Positions 32,379 through 43,783 of a DNA stretch of 64,000 nucleotides are shown here, piece after piece. This DNA is from Lepiota brunneoincarnata (Eukaryota; Basidiomycota; Agaricomycetes; Agaricales; Agaricaceae). A model generated the notes under the pieces. That model did not search any database and was not told the DNA's origin. It worked only from the letters and a program-made list of their open reading frames with translations. The stretch lies in assembly GCA_023014365.1 (NCBI GenBank), contig JAEBUN010000024.1, positions 682,001-746,000 on the forward strand, in the 5' to 3' direction. Position 1 is the first letter of the stretch. Every line of letters starts with the position of its first letter. Both the position numbers and the translations under genes were made by a program.

Positions 32379-34577
32379 CTAGCTTGGGTTAAGGTGAGGA
32401 ATGGCTAGTCCTAGTAGCATCTCATATGGCACGTTCTCAAAGACCTGGACCTGTAGATAAAAGATGCTGTTGCCAATATGCACCGGAAGGTCATGTAGAA
32501 GTCCCAGCGTTATTTCCTTTGTCGCGTTAGCTGATTCCATGATGATGCTTTGATCTCTAAGCAGGGGGAGACCCAGTTTCTCCCACACATCCTTTCGGAT
32601 ACCGATCACTTGAGACCCTTCATCGAGTATGGCATCCACCGTAAACTTGCCATTGAGTTCGAGGGGGATTGTTCGCAGATCTTCGATATGATTGGCAACA
32701 ATTACTGGGTTCTGGGCAGGTGACGATTGGTGGTGCAGAAGGGCTGAGGGGATTGAGTCTGTTTCATGCTCCATGTTTTCGAATGTGGATATGTTTGCCG
32801 TGGCTGCCGCTGGAACTCGGTGAGTAGTTACCTGCTCCTTCATATGCTTCCTGACCTCTGGAGCGATAGCAAGGAGCTCTCTCTGGGTGAGAGTGACTGG
32901 GCCATCCAAACTTCGTTGTATGACGTTTTGGACCATCTGGGGGTCCTCAATTGGTGCTGCAAATCGGTATTGCTGATTCTGTGAATGGAAATTGGGTATG
33001 GGAGCATTGGGATGGAAAGGTTTCAAAGGGGGGTTTGGTTTCAAGGCAGGAGCCTGCGGAACAATTGCTGGAGCATTCTGGGAGGGATTGGGCTGGTTAG
33101 AGACTGGTTTGGGGAGTGTTGGCGAGTTTTTGGCCTTTCCTATGTTCCCTGAACGCTTTTTAATCTCTTCCTGTCATTTCATAGTAGCTAACGCGATCGC
33201 TTCAAGCCTAGCGAGTTCCTCCTTATCTTCAGAGGTGTAGGAAGTGGAGTATGGCATTGTGGAGGGTGCGGGGACATTAAACGAGCCTAGGGCAGTTGAT
33301 TGTGATGGTAACACTTGCAGAATGTTGGCCTGGGCTGTGGCAGTTGGAGGTGAGCGATTCTTGTGCCAATTATCGATTCGCTCCTTCATATTTCGTCCAG
33401 GAGCAGCCTGAGGTGAGGCCTGAGTGCCATCAAGCATACAAACATGATTAGTGTTGTCCCGAATGCATAAACCGCGACGGATATAGTCATCAAGTCCTTG
33501 GCAGTGTCTGAACATATGCTCAGTGCTGGAACAGAAGCCACATGGCCAGGTCTGTCAGTTCTGCTGGGGATTTTGGTGGAATGAGGGCTGATATGGGGGC
33601 TGGGAGGTGTTACGGACAGGGCCAGCAAGTTTTCCAGCGAGACGGTTTAAAAATGCGTCAGAGGTCAAGATCTGTTCAATTGAGGACATATCAAAGGTCT
33701 GGCGTGGTGATGAAAGTGCAGGAGCAGCAGGGGGAGAGGAATATGGTGATGCCGGTGATAAGGTGAAGGCATTTCCAGTCATCGTTCCTTCGAGCAGAAA
33801 GTGTGCTGCTTGCTCAACATCTGAGACATTCCAGGGCTCATCGATGGGATGCCTGGGGTCTTGGATACGTAGCTGGGTGCGGAGTTGCTGCCGGAATTCG
33901 ATATGAAAACCCCCAATGAAGAGCTTGTTGCATTCTCGTCATGATATGAGGTCACGGTTGAGTAGCCAGGTCGATTTGGTGAGGAATTCCCAATAATATT
34001 CACCAAATTGAAGACGGTCTTGCATAGGCATAGCAGCATGTCGTTCCACAAAGAGTTCGAAGTCTGTAACATTATAACGTGCATCATCTTCAGCTCCTGG
34101 ATACATGGACATGATATCTAATTTGAAACGGACCCAGCTTCCACCCATGGCCGATGGTTGGCTCCTCCAGATGTCATAGTGTTGTCCATCTAGATAGCTG
34201 ATAGTATGGGTAATCTGCTCCATATCGGTGAGTCCACATTCTCGAGCTAGCATTTCTACTTCCTCAAAGAATCATTGGAGTGATTGTGGGTGTCCGTCAA
34301 ATTTCGGAGCATTTCGATCATAGCGAGAGGGCATATGGCGTATTTGGGGAGCATGGATAATGTATGGAGCTGGCTGGGGAAGGGGTGCTGGTGGGTTGGC
34401 TGGTGGGTTGGCTGGTGGGTTAGGGAAGTGAGCTGGACCAAAAGCTGGTGGCAGTACTCCAGGTCCAATATGGAAATGTTGAGGTTGGTATGCGGGGGGG
34501 CCATTTGCTGGTTGTTGGGGCGCCTGAGGAGGATTTCCTGCTGGTGCGTTATCTGCTGGGATTTGTAATTCAGCCAT
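32379..34577 (-). pseudogene. Gypsy-2 gag-protease
   Basis: A single frame of about 730 codons runs from MAELQIPADNAPAG at 34,577 to 32,379. Four TGA codons interrupt it (about 34,274, 33,938, 33,554 and 33,173) and there is no frameshift. The capsid-like part has RYDRNAPKFDGHPQSL and LDGQHYDIW; a zinc-finger remnant CGFCSSTEHMFRHC follows; the C-terminal retropepsin-like part has FTVDAILDEGSQVIGI. The stops are consistent with TGG-to-TGA or CGA-to-TGA transitions. Confidence 0.88.
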
Positions 34578-34625
34578 GAGCTTATTGAGATATCAAGTAA
34601 CAATTTTAAAATGAAATGGTTTTGA

Positions 34626-34646
34626 AGCCCCTCGCGGTGGGCTCCA
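34626..34646 (-). promoter_or_regulatory. Gypsy-2 tRNA-type primer-binding site
   Basis: Two bases after the 5' LTR, the minus strand reads TGGAGCCCACCGCGAGGGG, starting with the TGG that pairs with a tRNA CCA end. The particular tRNA cannot be named from this. It contrasts with the self-priming site of Gypsy-1. Confidence 0.6.
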
Positions 34647-34648
34647 GT

Positions 34649-35349
34649 TGAAGAGAACTCAACTCCTCAGCACGTGAAAAGCGCCGAAAACGAAACCGAA
34701 ACACAAACGAAACACGATCGAAACAGCGCTAACACAAACAAATAAAGGGGCAAGTGTGGTTGGCAAAACAACCACTGGGCTTCGAAAACCAAGAAAGACA
34801 AGTTATATGTGAGAGAGCGAGAGAGAGGGAGAATGAGACTGAGAGGGAGTTTTTGGGTCCTATATTGACTGCCAAGCTCATAAGTGAGCTCGGAACTTTA
34901 TATACAAGTAAATTATTGTACTAGCTATGTTTTCTGTACCGAAACGGATCGAAAAATTGAGAAATAACTATACTAGAACAAATCTGGAGAATAAGGAACA
35001 GTGAAACAGGAGAGATCGTGAAGTTTTCACAACTATGTTAACAGGGAAATGGGAAAACAGAATAGAAAAGATGAAAGGGGTGGTATGCGAGGCTCAGAGG
35101 AGTCTATATATGGGGAGAAAACTTATGCTATGGTTCAAGTTCAGGGAAAGGAATAGAAAAGTAGTGAAAATTTATTTGTTAGGGAATGTAAGAGGTTTCA
35201 AGTGAAAGGGATATGTCGCAAAATGATAATGGCTTTGTTCAGCTGGGCGCTCCGAGTTTCTTGATCCAAGTTTGGATTTCGGGTTCCGAGTCCTACGAGA
35301 GGTGGCATAGGGCAGCCTTTGCAGGTGTAGCCGCTTGCCCACCTCTACA
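34649..35349 (-). repeat. Gypsy-2 5' LTR
   Basis: 701 bp and close to the 3' LTR. Single-base indels separate the two at the GCCGAAA run, the ACAC(AT)GATCG word and the GGAACA(G)TGAAAC word. The TATA motif is retained at about 34,898-34,907. Confidence 0.93.
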
Positions 35350-36160
35350 ACGCTGCCAACCAGCTCTCTGCTGCCCGACTTCACAGTTCCCTCCATTACA
35401 CCATTGAGCCCGAAATCCTAATCATACTGATCAGCGATGAATGGGACCGAGGCCGCCCTGAGCGATCCAGGGTCGGCAATGCCAAATCCGAGCAGAATGA
35501 CGCTTTGGTAGCTGAGGGTAGCAACGGGAGTGGAAAGCCGAAAGGAAAAGGAAAGAAAAAAGGTCCATGTTGGAATTGTGGTGGAGAGCATTGGAAGAGA
35601 GAGTGTCCTAACCCGAAGAAGCCAGTCAGCGAGAGGAAAGATGGGGAGAAGGGAGGAAGCCCACCCAACAAGAAGGGTGGCAGCACCAACATCATTATGG
35701 CAGATAGCGATGATGAGGACTGTTCCCTCATGGTTGAAGAGTTATCGGACTTGGAAACAGATACGAGCTGGGCCGAAATCGAGGCAAGCAGCTCCACAGA
35801 TGAGCTATGGAGCGAAGGGGAGTCGACAAGTGAGTTTGATGACCTGGATATTGGTGAATGTGACGTAGCTATGGATGAAATCACCAGTGTCACCGAAACA
35901 AGTCCAACCCAAGTCGAAGTCTTTGACTCAGGAGCTACGAACCATATCTCCCCCTACCGAGATAGTTTCGCGACCTTTCGAATCCATTCCCCCTTCGCCC
36001 CTTACGCACCGCAAATAAGAAAGCATTCGATGCCATTGGAAAAGGCGAAGTAGTCCTCGAGCTGCCAAATGGCACCACCTCATCACAACTCCACCTGAGT
36101 GAAGTCCTATACTCACCTGGAGGCAGGCTATACACTTGTATCGATCGGCCATCTTGATGA
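35350..36160 (+). pseudogene. Copia gag 3' part and protease
   Basis: The frame resumes right after Gypsy-2 with ANQLSAARLHSSL, a Lys/Gly-rich basic stretch, then a zinc knuckle CWNCGGEHWKREC. This has only three residues between Cys2 and His instead of four. An acidic stretch is followed by the protease motif VEVFDSGATNHISPYRD (35,918-35,965). After about 35,990 the homologous reading moves to another frame (AFDAIGKGEVVLELPNGT), so there is a frameshift. Confidence 0.85.
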
Positions 36161-36269
36161 TGCTGGCTTCACGACCACATTCGCAAGTGGCAAATGTATA
36201 ATTTGAGACACTAGTGGCACCCAGATCGCCGAGATTCCAAGGACCGGAAGGGGTCTATACAAACTAGTC

Positions 36270-37170
36270 AAAGAAGCGGAGGAAGCAAACATGGTGGCAG
36301 AACCACTTAGCTTAGACATGTTATACCGAAGGCTGGGCCATATCGCTGCGCAATGGTCTGGTGGCTGGCCTGAGGCTAGAGGATGGAGCTGACGTTGATT
36401 TCTTCTGCGAGTCATGTGTCTATGGCAAGGCGACTCGGCTGCCAATTTCGAAGGCACGGGAGGGCAAACGAGCATCCACTTTTGGACAGGATGTTCACTC
36501 TGACGTATGGGGGCCTGCACAAGTAGAGACAAAGAAGGGAAAGCGCTACTATGTAACGTTTATCGATGATTTTTCGAGGTGGACACATGTTGACTTTCTC
36601 TCTAACAAATCCGACGTTTTTGAGGCCTACCAAAATTTCGATGCATGGTGCAAGACACAATTCGGTACCTGAGTTAAGGCATTGCATTCGGATAGGGGAG
36701 GGGAGTACACTGCGACCAAATTTCAGTCCTACTTGAAATCCCGAGGCATGGAGACCAAACTCACAGTACACGATACACCCCAACACAATGGTGTTGCCGA
36801 ACGCCGAAATCGTACAATCGTCAAATGTACACGTGCACTACTGCATGCTAGCTGTCTCCTGAAATCGTTGTGGGCGGAAGCTGTTGCCCATGTTGCCTGG
36901 CTGATGAATAGGACAGGCACTCAAGCAGTTGAGGGCAAAACACCTTTCGAGGTGTTGTACAGTCGTAAACTGGACCTAAGGGCGATACGTGAGTGGGGTG
37001 AAGAGGTATGGGTACACCAGGCAGGTGGGGACAAGCTCGGAGGACAAGCAAAGAAGGGGAGATGGGTGGGATATGATGCCGAGAGCAATGGCTCCCGCAT
37101 TTATTTTCCGGACATAGGTGCTGTAAAAATCAAACGAAATTTTTGGTTTATTAACACAGGTCATCCCAGG
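36270..37170 (+). pseudogene. Copia integrase region
   Basis: The zinc-binding part (LDMLYRRLGHIAA ... CESCVYGKATRLP) is followed by the catalytic core. Its residues are DVHSDVWGP (36,490), ALHSDRGGEYTA (36,678) and NGVAERRNRTI (36,790), so the D-D-E triad is intact. A frameshift lies near 36,350 and a TGA at 36,670 replaces an expected Trp. The frame is interrupted at 37,170 by the solo LTR. Confidence 0.88.
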
Positions 37171-37481
37171 TGTTAGGGGAAGTAAGAGCACCGGAACCAA
37201 GTTGATATTTGGGTGGCGAATACAGTCGACACCCACACTACTTATATACATAGAGGCCTGCGCACAGACCGGGTAGCCAAACACTACGTAGCTACTAGAA
37301 CACAACGTACGCAAGCAATATACAAACAACGTCAGTCGCACGTGGGTTAGACTCGGGGATGGGGGTGGCCGAAGGCCGAGGCCGGGCTTAGGCATCGGGC
37401 ATCGGCTAGAGAGGCCGAGCACGGATACCCAACCACAGACCCCTAGACGTACCTTGCGTAAGGGGATATAGTCCCCTTACA
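37171..37481 (-). mobile_element. Solo LTR, 311 bp (family S), inverted copy
   Basis: On plus it starts TGTTAGGGGAAG and ends CCCCTTACA. CCAGG flanks it at 37,166-37,170 and 37,482-37,486. It is the reverse complement of 15,089-15,399 with scattered differences. It landed in the Copia element between integrase and reverse transcriptase. Confidence 0.93.
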
Positions 37482-39401
37482 CCAGGCTCGAAGGGGAGCA
37501 TTCACCTGCGAGCGAGCCTCAAAACGACCCCCCACACAGCCCCAACACCCCAGCAAACCCCCCAAACGAGACACCAGATGCACCAGACCAGCATCCAGTC
37601 AATCCCACCAAGCCTATAGTCAATCCTGCCAAAAACAGCACTCCAAATGATGCTAGCCCTGAGGAGACACCTAGCGAGGGTGACCTACACCCCCAACGAC
37701 CTCAACAAGCTTGAAACCCAAGCACCAAGGCAAGAGACATCCTAGAAGGGCGAGCAGTCACCCTAGCCGAAGAACTGGACTGGGCAGATGTACTTGTCCT
37801 GGTGGCCGATATTGAGGAAACAGAGGGCCTGGAGCCAGGGAGCCTGCAGGAAGCGAGGAAACGAGCAGACTGGGAGTTGTGGAAAAGGGCCATGGAGGAA
37901 GAACTTGCCATGTTGGGTGATGCCGGAACATGGGAACTTGTTGATCCACCGATCGGAGCTAACATTGTCGGCTTGAAATGGATTTTTAAAGCTAAAAAGG
38001 ATGCTGCTGGCAATGTTGTCCATTACAAGGCCCGTCTCGTCGCCCAAGGATTTTCTCAAGTCCCCGGAGTCGATTATTCTGACACTTTTGCACCTGTGGC
38101 ACGACTCGCTGTCTATCCGGACAGTCCTAGCAATTGCCGCCTGCTCGTAACTACGAGATCCATCAGATCGATATCAAGGGTGCAGTACCTAAACGGGAAA
38201 TTAGGCCCTGGTGAGATGATCTACATGCGGCAACCACCCGGTTTCACATCCACCACCCACCCACGTTGCATTTGCCACCTCAAGAAGACCCTCTACGGTC
38301 TCAAGCAGTCTGGCTGACGATGGTACCAATGTTTATGCAAGATTTTGGTCAATCACCTGGGCTTTTCACACTGTGAGGTTGACCAGAGCATATTCTTCAA
38401 GATCGTGGCACCAGATCTCACCATAATCCTGGTGCATGTTGATGACTGTACTCTCGTCGCGTCTACTATTTTGCTGATTGACTGGGTGAAGGATGGAGTG
38501 TGAAAATTCGTCGAAATTACGGATCTGGGAGAGATCCACTGGCTCTTGGGAATTGAAGTGAAGAGGGATAAGGAACAGGGTAAGCTCATGCTATCCCAAC
38601 GTTCCTATGTTGATGCTTCGCTCAGACGTTATGGTTTTGACAACGAGAAACCGGTTAGCACCCCCATGGATCCCGCCATCCGCCTAACAAGTGAGCAATT
38701 GCCTCAAACGACTTCAGACATCGCTCGCATGGCCCGGAAGCCTTATCAAGAGGCCGTTGGCACGCTTATGTATGCCACCCTCGGAACGCGACTGGATATA
38801 GCATACACTGTCCAAGTTCTCTCGAAATTCACGAAGAACCCCGGAGAGGCGCTACTGGGAAGCGGTTAGGTGAGTTTTTCGGTACTTGAAGGGTACACAG
38901 GACCTATGGCTGACTTACGGAGGCACTGGGGAAGGCCTCGAAGGCTACGCTGATGCCGACGGCAACATGGCAGAGGATCGCCGAGCTACCTCTGGGTACA
39001 TGTTCCTCGTCAATGGTGGGGCCATTTCTTGGAGTGCCAAGCGACAAGAAATTGTCACTTTATCCATGACGGAATCCGAGTACGTAGCCGCTACTCACGC
39101 CTCAAAGGAAGCCCTGTGGCTTCGTTCGCTTATTTCACAGATTTTCGACACTGCCATCCCCTCCACCACAATTTTTTCGGACAACCAATCCGCCATTGCA
39201 CTCAGTAAAGACCACCAGTACCACGCGCAAATGAAACATATCAACGTTCGCTATCATTTCATTCGCTGGATCGTCGAAGAAGGCAAAATCCGGCTCGTTT
39301 ATTGCCCCACTGAGGACATGGTAGCCGACGTCTTCACCAAAGCGCTCCCCTCACCAAAAGTCAAGCATTTCACGCAAGAACTCGGACTTGCTACAGTTTG
39401 A
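37482..39401 (+). pseudogene. Copia reverse transcriptase and RNase H
   Basis: RT begins around 37,800 (WELWKRAMEEELAMLGDAGT, then LKWIFKAKKDAAGNV, KARLVAQGFSQVPGVDY). It has the catalytic motif VHVDDCTL (about 38,430-38,455) and LYGLKQSG. RNase H has EGYADADGNMAEDRRATSGY and LSMTESEYVAATHASKEALW, ending at TGA 39,399-39,401. TGA codons interrupt at about 38,315 and 38,501, and a one-base insertion at about 38,851 shifts the frame before RNase H. Confidence 0.9.
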
Positions 39402-39408
39402 AGGGGAG
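39400..39408 (+). promoter_or_regulatory. Copia polypurine tract
   Basis: GAAGGGGAG stands directly before the 3' LTR. This is the usual place for the plus-strand primer. Confidence 0.75.
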
Positions 39409-39798
39409 TGTCAGGCTCGCAAACACGTGCCAAGTTCCGATCTCTGTTTTGCTGGCGTTTCTTTCGCACCCTCCGCTTTTGTCCTCTATCCCACGCTCCA
39501 TTCCTTTTGCATGGTCTCTACCATTTGTACCACTTCTACTATGCCTTTACCGTCTTGCTCTGTCTGTTATCTACATGATATTGTGCTTATTGTCTTCGGA
39601 CAAGCGCGTGTACTGTAGTATTTTATAAATAGCAAACAATATGTAGTCACACTTCAGCTCGCACGTCGCGACTGAAGTGAGTATCTTATTCATACTACTA
39701 ATTACTGTACTAACTTGTTTGTAGTATATCTTATATTGTTCTACAGGTAAATAGTCAGCTTGCACATCGTGACTGAATATATCTTATATTGTTCTACA
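39409..39798 (+). repeat. Copia 3' LTR
   Basis: A 390-bp match of 26,654-27,047, with TGTC..TACA ends and the TTATAAATAG motif at about 39,622. Confidence 0.93.
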
Positions 39799-39803
39799 TA
39801 TTC

Positions 39804-40783
39804 TCCTCGTGCCCAATCCTTGCAAGCTTTTCGCTCCCACCTACCTGCTCCCCAGTGCTGTGGTACAGCCGCTCGCCATCCGTCTCGGACTGCTCAGTTG
39901 GCCCTACCAACCACGAGAGCATATCCCCCTGTTAGTCACGTGATAACCGGAGGCTTACAAGCCGATACAATGGGGAAACGATCAGCGGTATGATCGAAGC
40001 TTTCCTACGTCTATTTGTATACTGATTAGACACCAGCACCAGTCAAACGGTCTTCTGGGGAGCAGACAGGTGCCGAACAACCTCACATCTTCACAGGGAC
40101 AGGGCATGACACCAGCACTAGGCAAGAAGGACTAAGGGAGGGGGAGCGAAGCGGAACAATCCCACACCTTCACCAAGACAGGGCATGGCACCCACTCCCG
40201 AGGAGCAGATCAGGTTAAACACGGCACTTGCGAAAAGAAGCGAAGGGGATTCCAACGGTGAGGGAAAAGATTCTGGAGGGTCCAGCACATCCACCCCCTG
40301 AAATGCATTTATGCATCTTCTTTTTTTCTTATCCCCAGCGCCGCCCATGTTGGGACACTGCCTAGCTATACATAAAGCAGAGACCGTCCAAAGGCGACAG
40401 GCCCAAATTACTTGTTCACCCATCTTGCGCACCACCAATCTCTACCTGGGCCAGGAGCAAACGTTAACTGATACTCGGCCATGTCAAGACCGACAAGCTC
40501 TTTGCCTATCGTGTCGAGTGTGTGTTCAGGAGGGCAAGGCCCTTTGACCTCGTGTCATATGCCCTGAGTTTCTGGTCCAGAACTGCCCCCCTCTGTTTCT
40601 GCCCTAATTCCCCAGTCTCAGCCTCATCGGCCTCCACTTTGGTGTTTGCGGTATATCATCCATGTGAGCCCTGTGCAAACTCGCAAGCTGAGCAGAGGAC
40701 GAACGTACATAGGTTATGTTCGAATTCACCATCAATATCCAGCAGCAGCCTTGTAGAAAGAGAAGTCATCCTCCAAGACAATT
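39804..40783. repeat. Segmental duplication family, copy C
   Basis: From about 39,960 the sequence follows copies A and B (from 1390 and 4830), through the GGAGGGTCCAGCACATCCACC unit at 40,276, the CCCATGTTGGGACACTGCC block and the CTCATCGGCCTCCACTTTGG block, to about 40,720. It lacks the LTR present in copy B at this place. No supported gene. Confidence 0.75.
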
Positions 40784-41044
40784 GTAAGGGCGAGGTGTGA
40801 TCGACGAAACGACCATGGGCTCGTCTTCTCGACCTTGTAATATTGGTGTTACAACTCCGGGCGAGTTAGGGAAAAGAAAAACTGAGGGAAGGAAACTGCA
40901 CTTCTATTACACAGTAGCCTATCGGAGGTCTTATGGCAGCGGAAACATCCTTGTGGTTAGGAGCTGAGACATCTACTATCTAGGTACAAATGTGCTACTT
41001 AAATACCTAATGAAAATGTGCTAAGACCAGGATTCTGTTCCTCA
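40784..41044. mobile_element. LTR fragment, third LTR family
   Basis: The part from GGGCTCGTCTTCTCGACC to GTGCTACTTAAATACCTAA matches 5335-5575. The start TGTAAGGGC and end TTCCTCA correspond to the ends of the 5274-5620 copy. Part of the left portion is deleted. It directly abuts, and probably truncates, the NLR fragment to its right; I see no target duplication. Confidence 0.65.
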
Positions 41045-41335
41045 TAGCAGGTGAGATGCGGAGGGCATTAGCAATCTCCCAAATCGGGCCGTAAAAAAGG
41101 ATGTAACTTGCCTCGCAGGACGTGAGGGGTTATCGTTCGACCACTGCAGGATCATGTAGTGTAGTGAGAGCGAGTGTCGTTTCCTCATCCCACCTGCTCC
41201 AGAGATCACCACCCGCGGAGGTGTGTGGTTGGGGAGTCTTTCGGTCACATTGGCCTTTTCTTCGTCTCTCCTGATCATTTGGTCAAGATATGGAAAGGGC
41301 CTCCCTCGTTCATCATCCATCAAAGCTACACTAGT
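41045..41335 (-). pseudogene. NLR fragment (linker and P-loop region)
   Basis: On minus it reads PYLDQMIRRDEEKANVTERLPNH, then VVISGAGGMRK with a damaged Walker A (Lys-Thr-Thr lost by frameshift), then homology to the start of the STAND domain. Exons 1-4 are absent: it begins about 70 bp after the F-box stop codon. The far end is cut by the LTR at 40,784-41,044. Confidence 0.8.
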
Positions 41336-41394
41336 CTACAACAAGTATCGGAGCGCCATATTACCACTATTAACCCACCACACCCCGTTCACTC

Positions 41395-43630
41395 CTAATG
41401 AAAAGCAGCACTATACATAAACACAGGCTGCCCACTCCCACTCCCCCAGCTCCCCCCACCATTCCCTCCCCCATTAGCACCAGCAGCAGATCCAGGCGGA
41501 CCGCCCATCATTGGTACACTAGGCAATCCATCGTACGGCGAATACCGCCTATAATACGCCGTCGGTGGTACAGGCGGATACTGCACCTCCAACCGCATCG
41601 CCGTCTCCCTGCGTATCCTCTCGAGCTCGTTTTTGGTCTCGTCAGACTCTTCGCGCCCGAGCGAGAAGGAGATGCGACATCGGCGGAGATGGCTTGGTGC
41701 TGTCGCTGTCGTCGTCATTATTGGCGGGAAAGAAGGGGAGGAGGGTGATGAGGATGACAGTGCGGCGGATGTGGAGGTTGATGTGGATGTAGAAGGGCCA
41801 GGTTCGTGGTCGTCGGTGGTGGTAGAGTCGGAGAGGCATGAGCGAGCACGGAGGAAATCGAGCATGACTGAATCAGAGAACATCGCTCCTGAGCATTGGA
41901 AGTCCTCTAAAAGGGGACATAAACACTCAGGCTGAGCAGATCTCGCGCGTGCTTTAGCTGCGATATCATCGAGCCATGCAAAAGCACTGCTAGAACCCCC
42001 TTCAGTAATTGAGGTCAAAGCGCCATGATTTGATGATAATGGCCCTTGCGCATCGCCACCACCCCCAGTACCCTCATCGTCACCACCTGCCCTCGCTACT
42101 CTCGTCATCACTCTCAGCCCTGAAGCTACCACCATTCCCACTAGGTCCAGCCTGCGTCTCAGCATCCTCCTCCTCTTTCATACCAGGTGTCAATCTCCTT
42201 AATTGCTTATCCTCGAATGTGAACAACGAAACCTCCCAAGCCGCACCCCCAGGAGGCGTCGCCCATGGACTTGTCGGGCTCCCCGACCCACCAAAACTCC
42301 ACAACGACAACTTCTTGAGGCTGGGCATAAGCGACAAACACTTCATCACATCCGCCTCGGTTAAATAAAACGCGTCCAACTCAAACTCCTCGATCGGCTG
42401 CAAGGCCCTGCGGATGAACATGGCAAGTGCGATATGAATAGGGCGGTGGGGGTTATTAGGCGGCTGAAGATCGGGGACGCCGACATAAGACGAGGGTGAC
42501 GAGCGGCGATATTTGAGATGTCGAATAGCAGGAGCTGTCAGGTTTTCAAAGAACGGCGACGAGTCGATATTGGAGGATTCTGTGACAGAAAGGCCGCGTA
42601 GCTTGCTCAATATCACCTTTGGCAAGCCTGAATCACCACTTGCGAGGGGCGTAAAGCCGGTGAGGGAGAGCTGGACGGTGAAATATTCGAGGCTGGGGCA
42701 TAAGGCAAGGATGGCGAGCGTCTCGGTTACAGAAAGCCCTTCAGGCGGCTGCCAGCTTGGAACTGTGCCAGACAGGTTGAGTTCTGTGAGCTGTGCCCAA
42801 CGGAAGGGAAGGTGGAGGATGTGTGGCTCGAACTGGATAAGCGAGACCGAACGGAGCCTCGGCGCCCTGAGGATTCCACTGTCCCTTCGTGCGCTCGCAC
42901 CAGGGGAGCCCGGCGCGCCATGATAACCCAACGCACTGTCAAAGTAGATTTTTTCGAGCATTGGGACATCATTTTCGCGATACCGAGGGAGGAAGTTGGT
43001 CCAAACAGGATGGGGGAGGGAAAGGTGGATGTGTCTCCAACGGGTCGCGAACTGAGATAGTGCGTCGAGATAGAGTTGGACTGAGTTGTTTGATACGGGG
43101 TCAAAGCGGGAGCTGAAGACGGAGATGGAGAGTGGACAGGCACCGGAACGACTGAGCCAGCTGGTGATGGCTGCGATCCTGGTTGCGTTGTCGCAGAGGC
43201 TTTGTGGGGGGTGGGTGGGAACGTTGGCGCTGTCGGCTGGAATGGCGATGTGGATGGAGGCCCAGAGCTTGGGGGTTGCAAAGGCGATATCTCGCCACTG
43301 ACTGCAGACCCTGGCGAGGAGGACGGGAGCCTCCGAGGAGCTCATGACGGGATTGCGATCGGTGGGCAAACAGCAGTGAAAGATCTCCTGGAGGACATCA
43401 GGAGAGAGACGGCGCGCTGGCGAGAGGAGCGCCTTGTGGGCTTTGAGCTGGTCATTCAAGTCATCCTTCTCCCTGAGAAGTTTTTGAAGACTGGCCTGGA
43501 TTTGCTTGATCTCGCTGCTGAGATCCTTGAGCTGTTCGTCAGGCTCAGCCAGGAGACCTTTGATGACGACGGCCTCTTCTTCTGTTGGGATGTAGTTTGT
43601 GTTGAGTTTGTCGGAGAATGAAGAGTGCAT
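41395..43630 (-). CDS. F-box/LRR-like protein (one frameshift)
   Basis: A 516-codon frame starts ATG at 43,630. A second frame runs from 42,165 to the stop at 41,395; together they form a protein of about 740 residues. Residues about 20-70 form a coiled coil (EQLKDLSSEIKQIQASLQKL). Residues 73-125 are an F-box of the basidiomycete type (LSPDVLQEIFHCCLP...VCSQWRDIAFATPKLWASI). Leucine-rich repeat-like segments follow to about residue 480, then an acidic region, a Ser/Thr-rich run and a Gly-rich tail. One extra base near 42,088 shifts the frame in the acidic region; it could be a sequencing error. The likely role is the substrate receptor of an SCF ubiquitin ligase (family knowledge). This is the most complete F-box gene in the window, upstream of an NLR remnant on the same strand. 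Confidence 0.85.
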
Positions 43631-43783
43631 GGTGACAGTTAGAAGGGCGATGGAAGAGTTGATAAGGGGCGTTTGAAAGACAAGCGCCTGCTTTTCATTG
43701 AGTCATGGGAGTAATATCAGCATTTGCGCGCTCTCCACAGCATTTGATATTTCACACTGTTATTAAATAAGAAACTATCGACA

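Larger units (their letters stand above)
27708..35349 (-). mobile_element. Gypsy-2: LTR retrotransposon inserted in Copia gag
   Basis: LTRs lie at 34,649-35,349 (5') and 27,708-28,409 (3'). The target duplication is ACGC(T) at 27,704-27,708 and 35,350-35,354. The LTRs differ at about 15 of 700 positions by my count, the smallest divergence in the window. Gene order on minus is gag, protease, RT, RNase H, integrase, without a chromodomain, so it belongs to a different Gypsy clade from Gypsy-1. Confidence 0.95.
26654..39798 (+). mobile_element. Copia LTR retrotransposon with two nested insertions
   Basis: LTRs lie at 26,654-27,047 and 39,409-39,798 (TGTC..CTACA), with target duplication TATTC at 26,649-26,653 and 39,799-39,803. 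Gene order gag, protease, integrase, reverse transcriptase, RNase H defines Copia (Ty1). Gypsy-2 sits in gag and a 311-bp solo LTR lies between integrase and reverse transcriptase. Without these the element would be about 5.2 kb, a usual size. The LTRs differ at roughly 15-20 positions that I can count, and several TGA codons interrupt the genes. Confidence 0.95.

Noticed and set aside
42513..43621. Plus-strand ORFs of up to 139 codons over the F-box gene
   Set aside because: They lie antisense to a recognised F-box/LRR coding frame with better composition.
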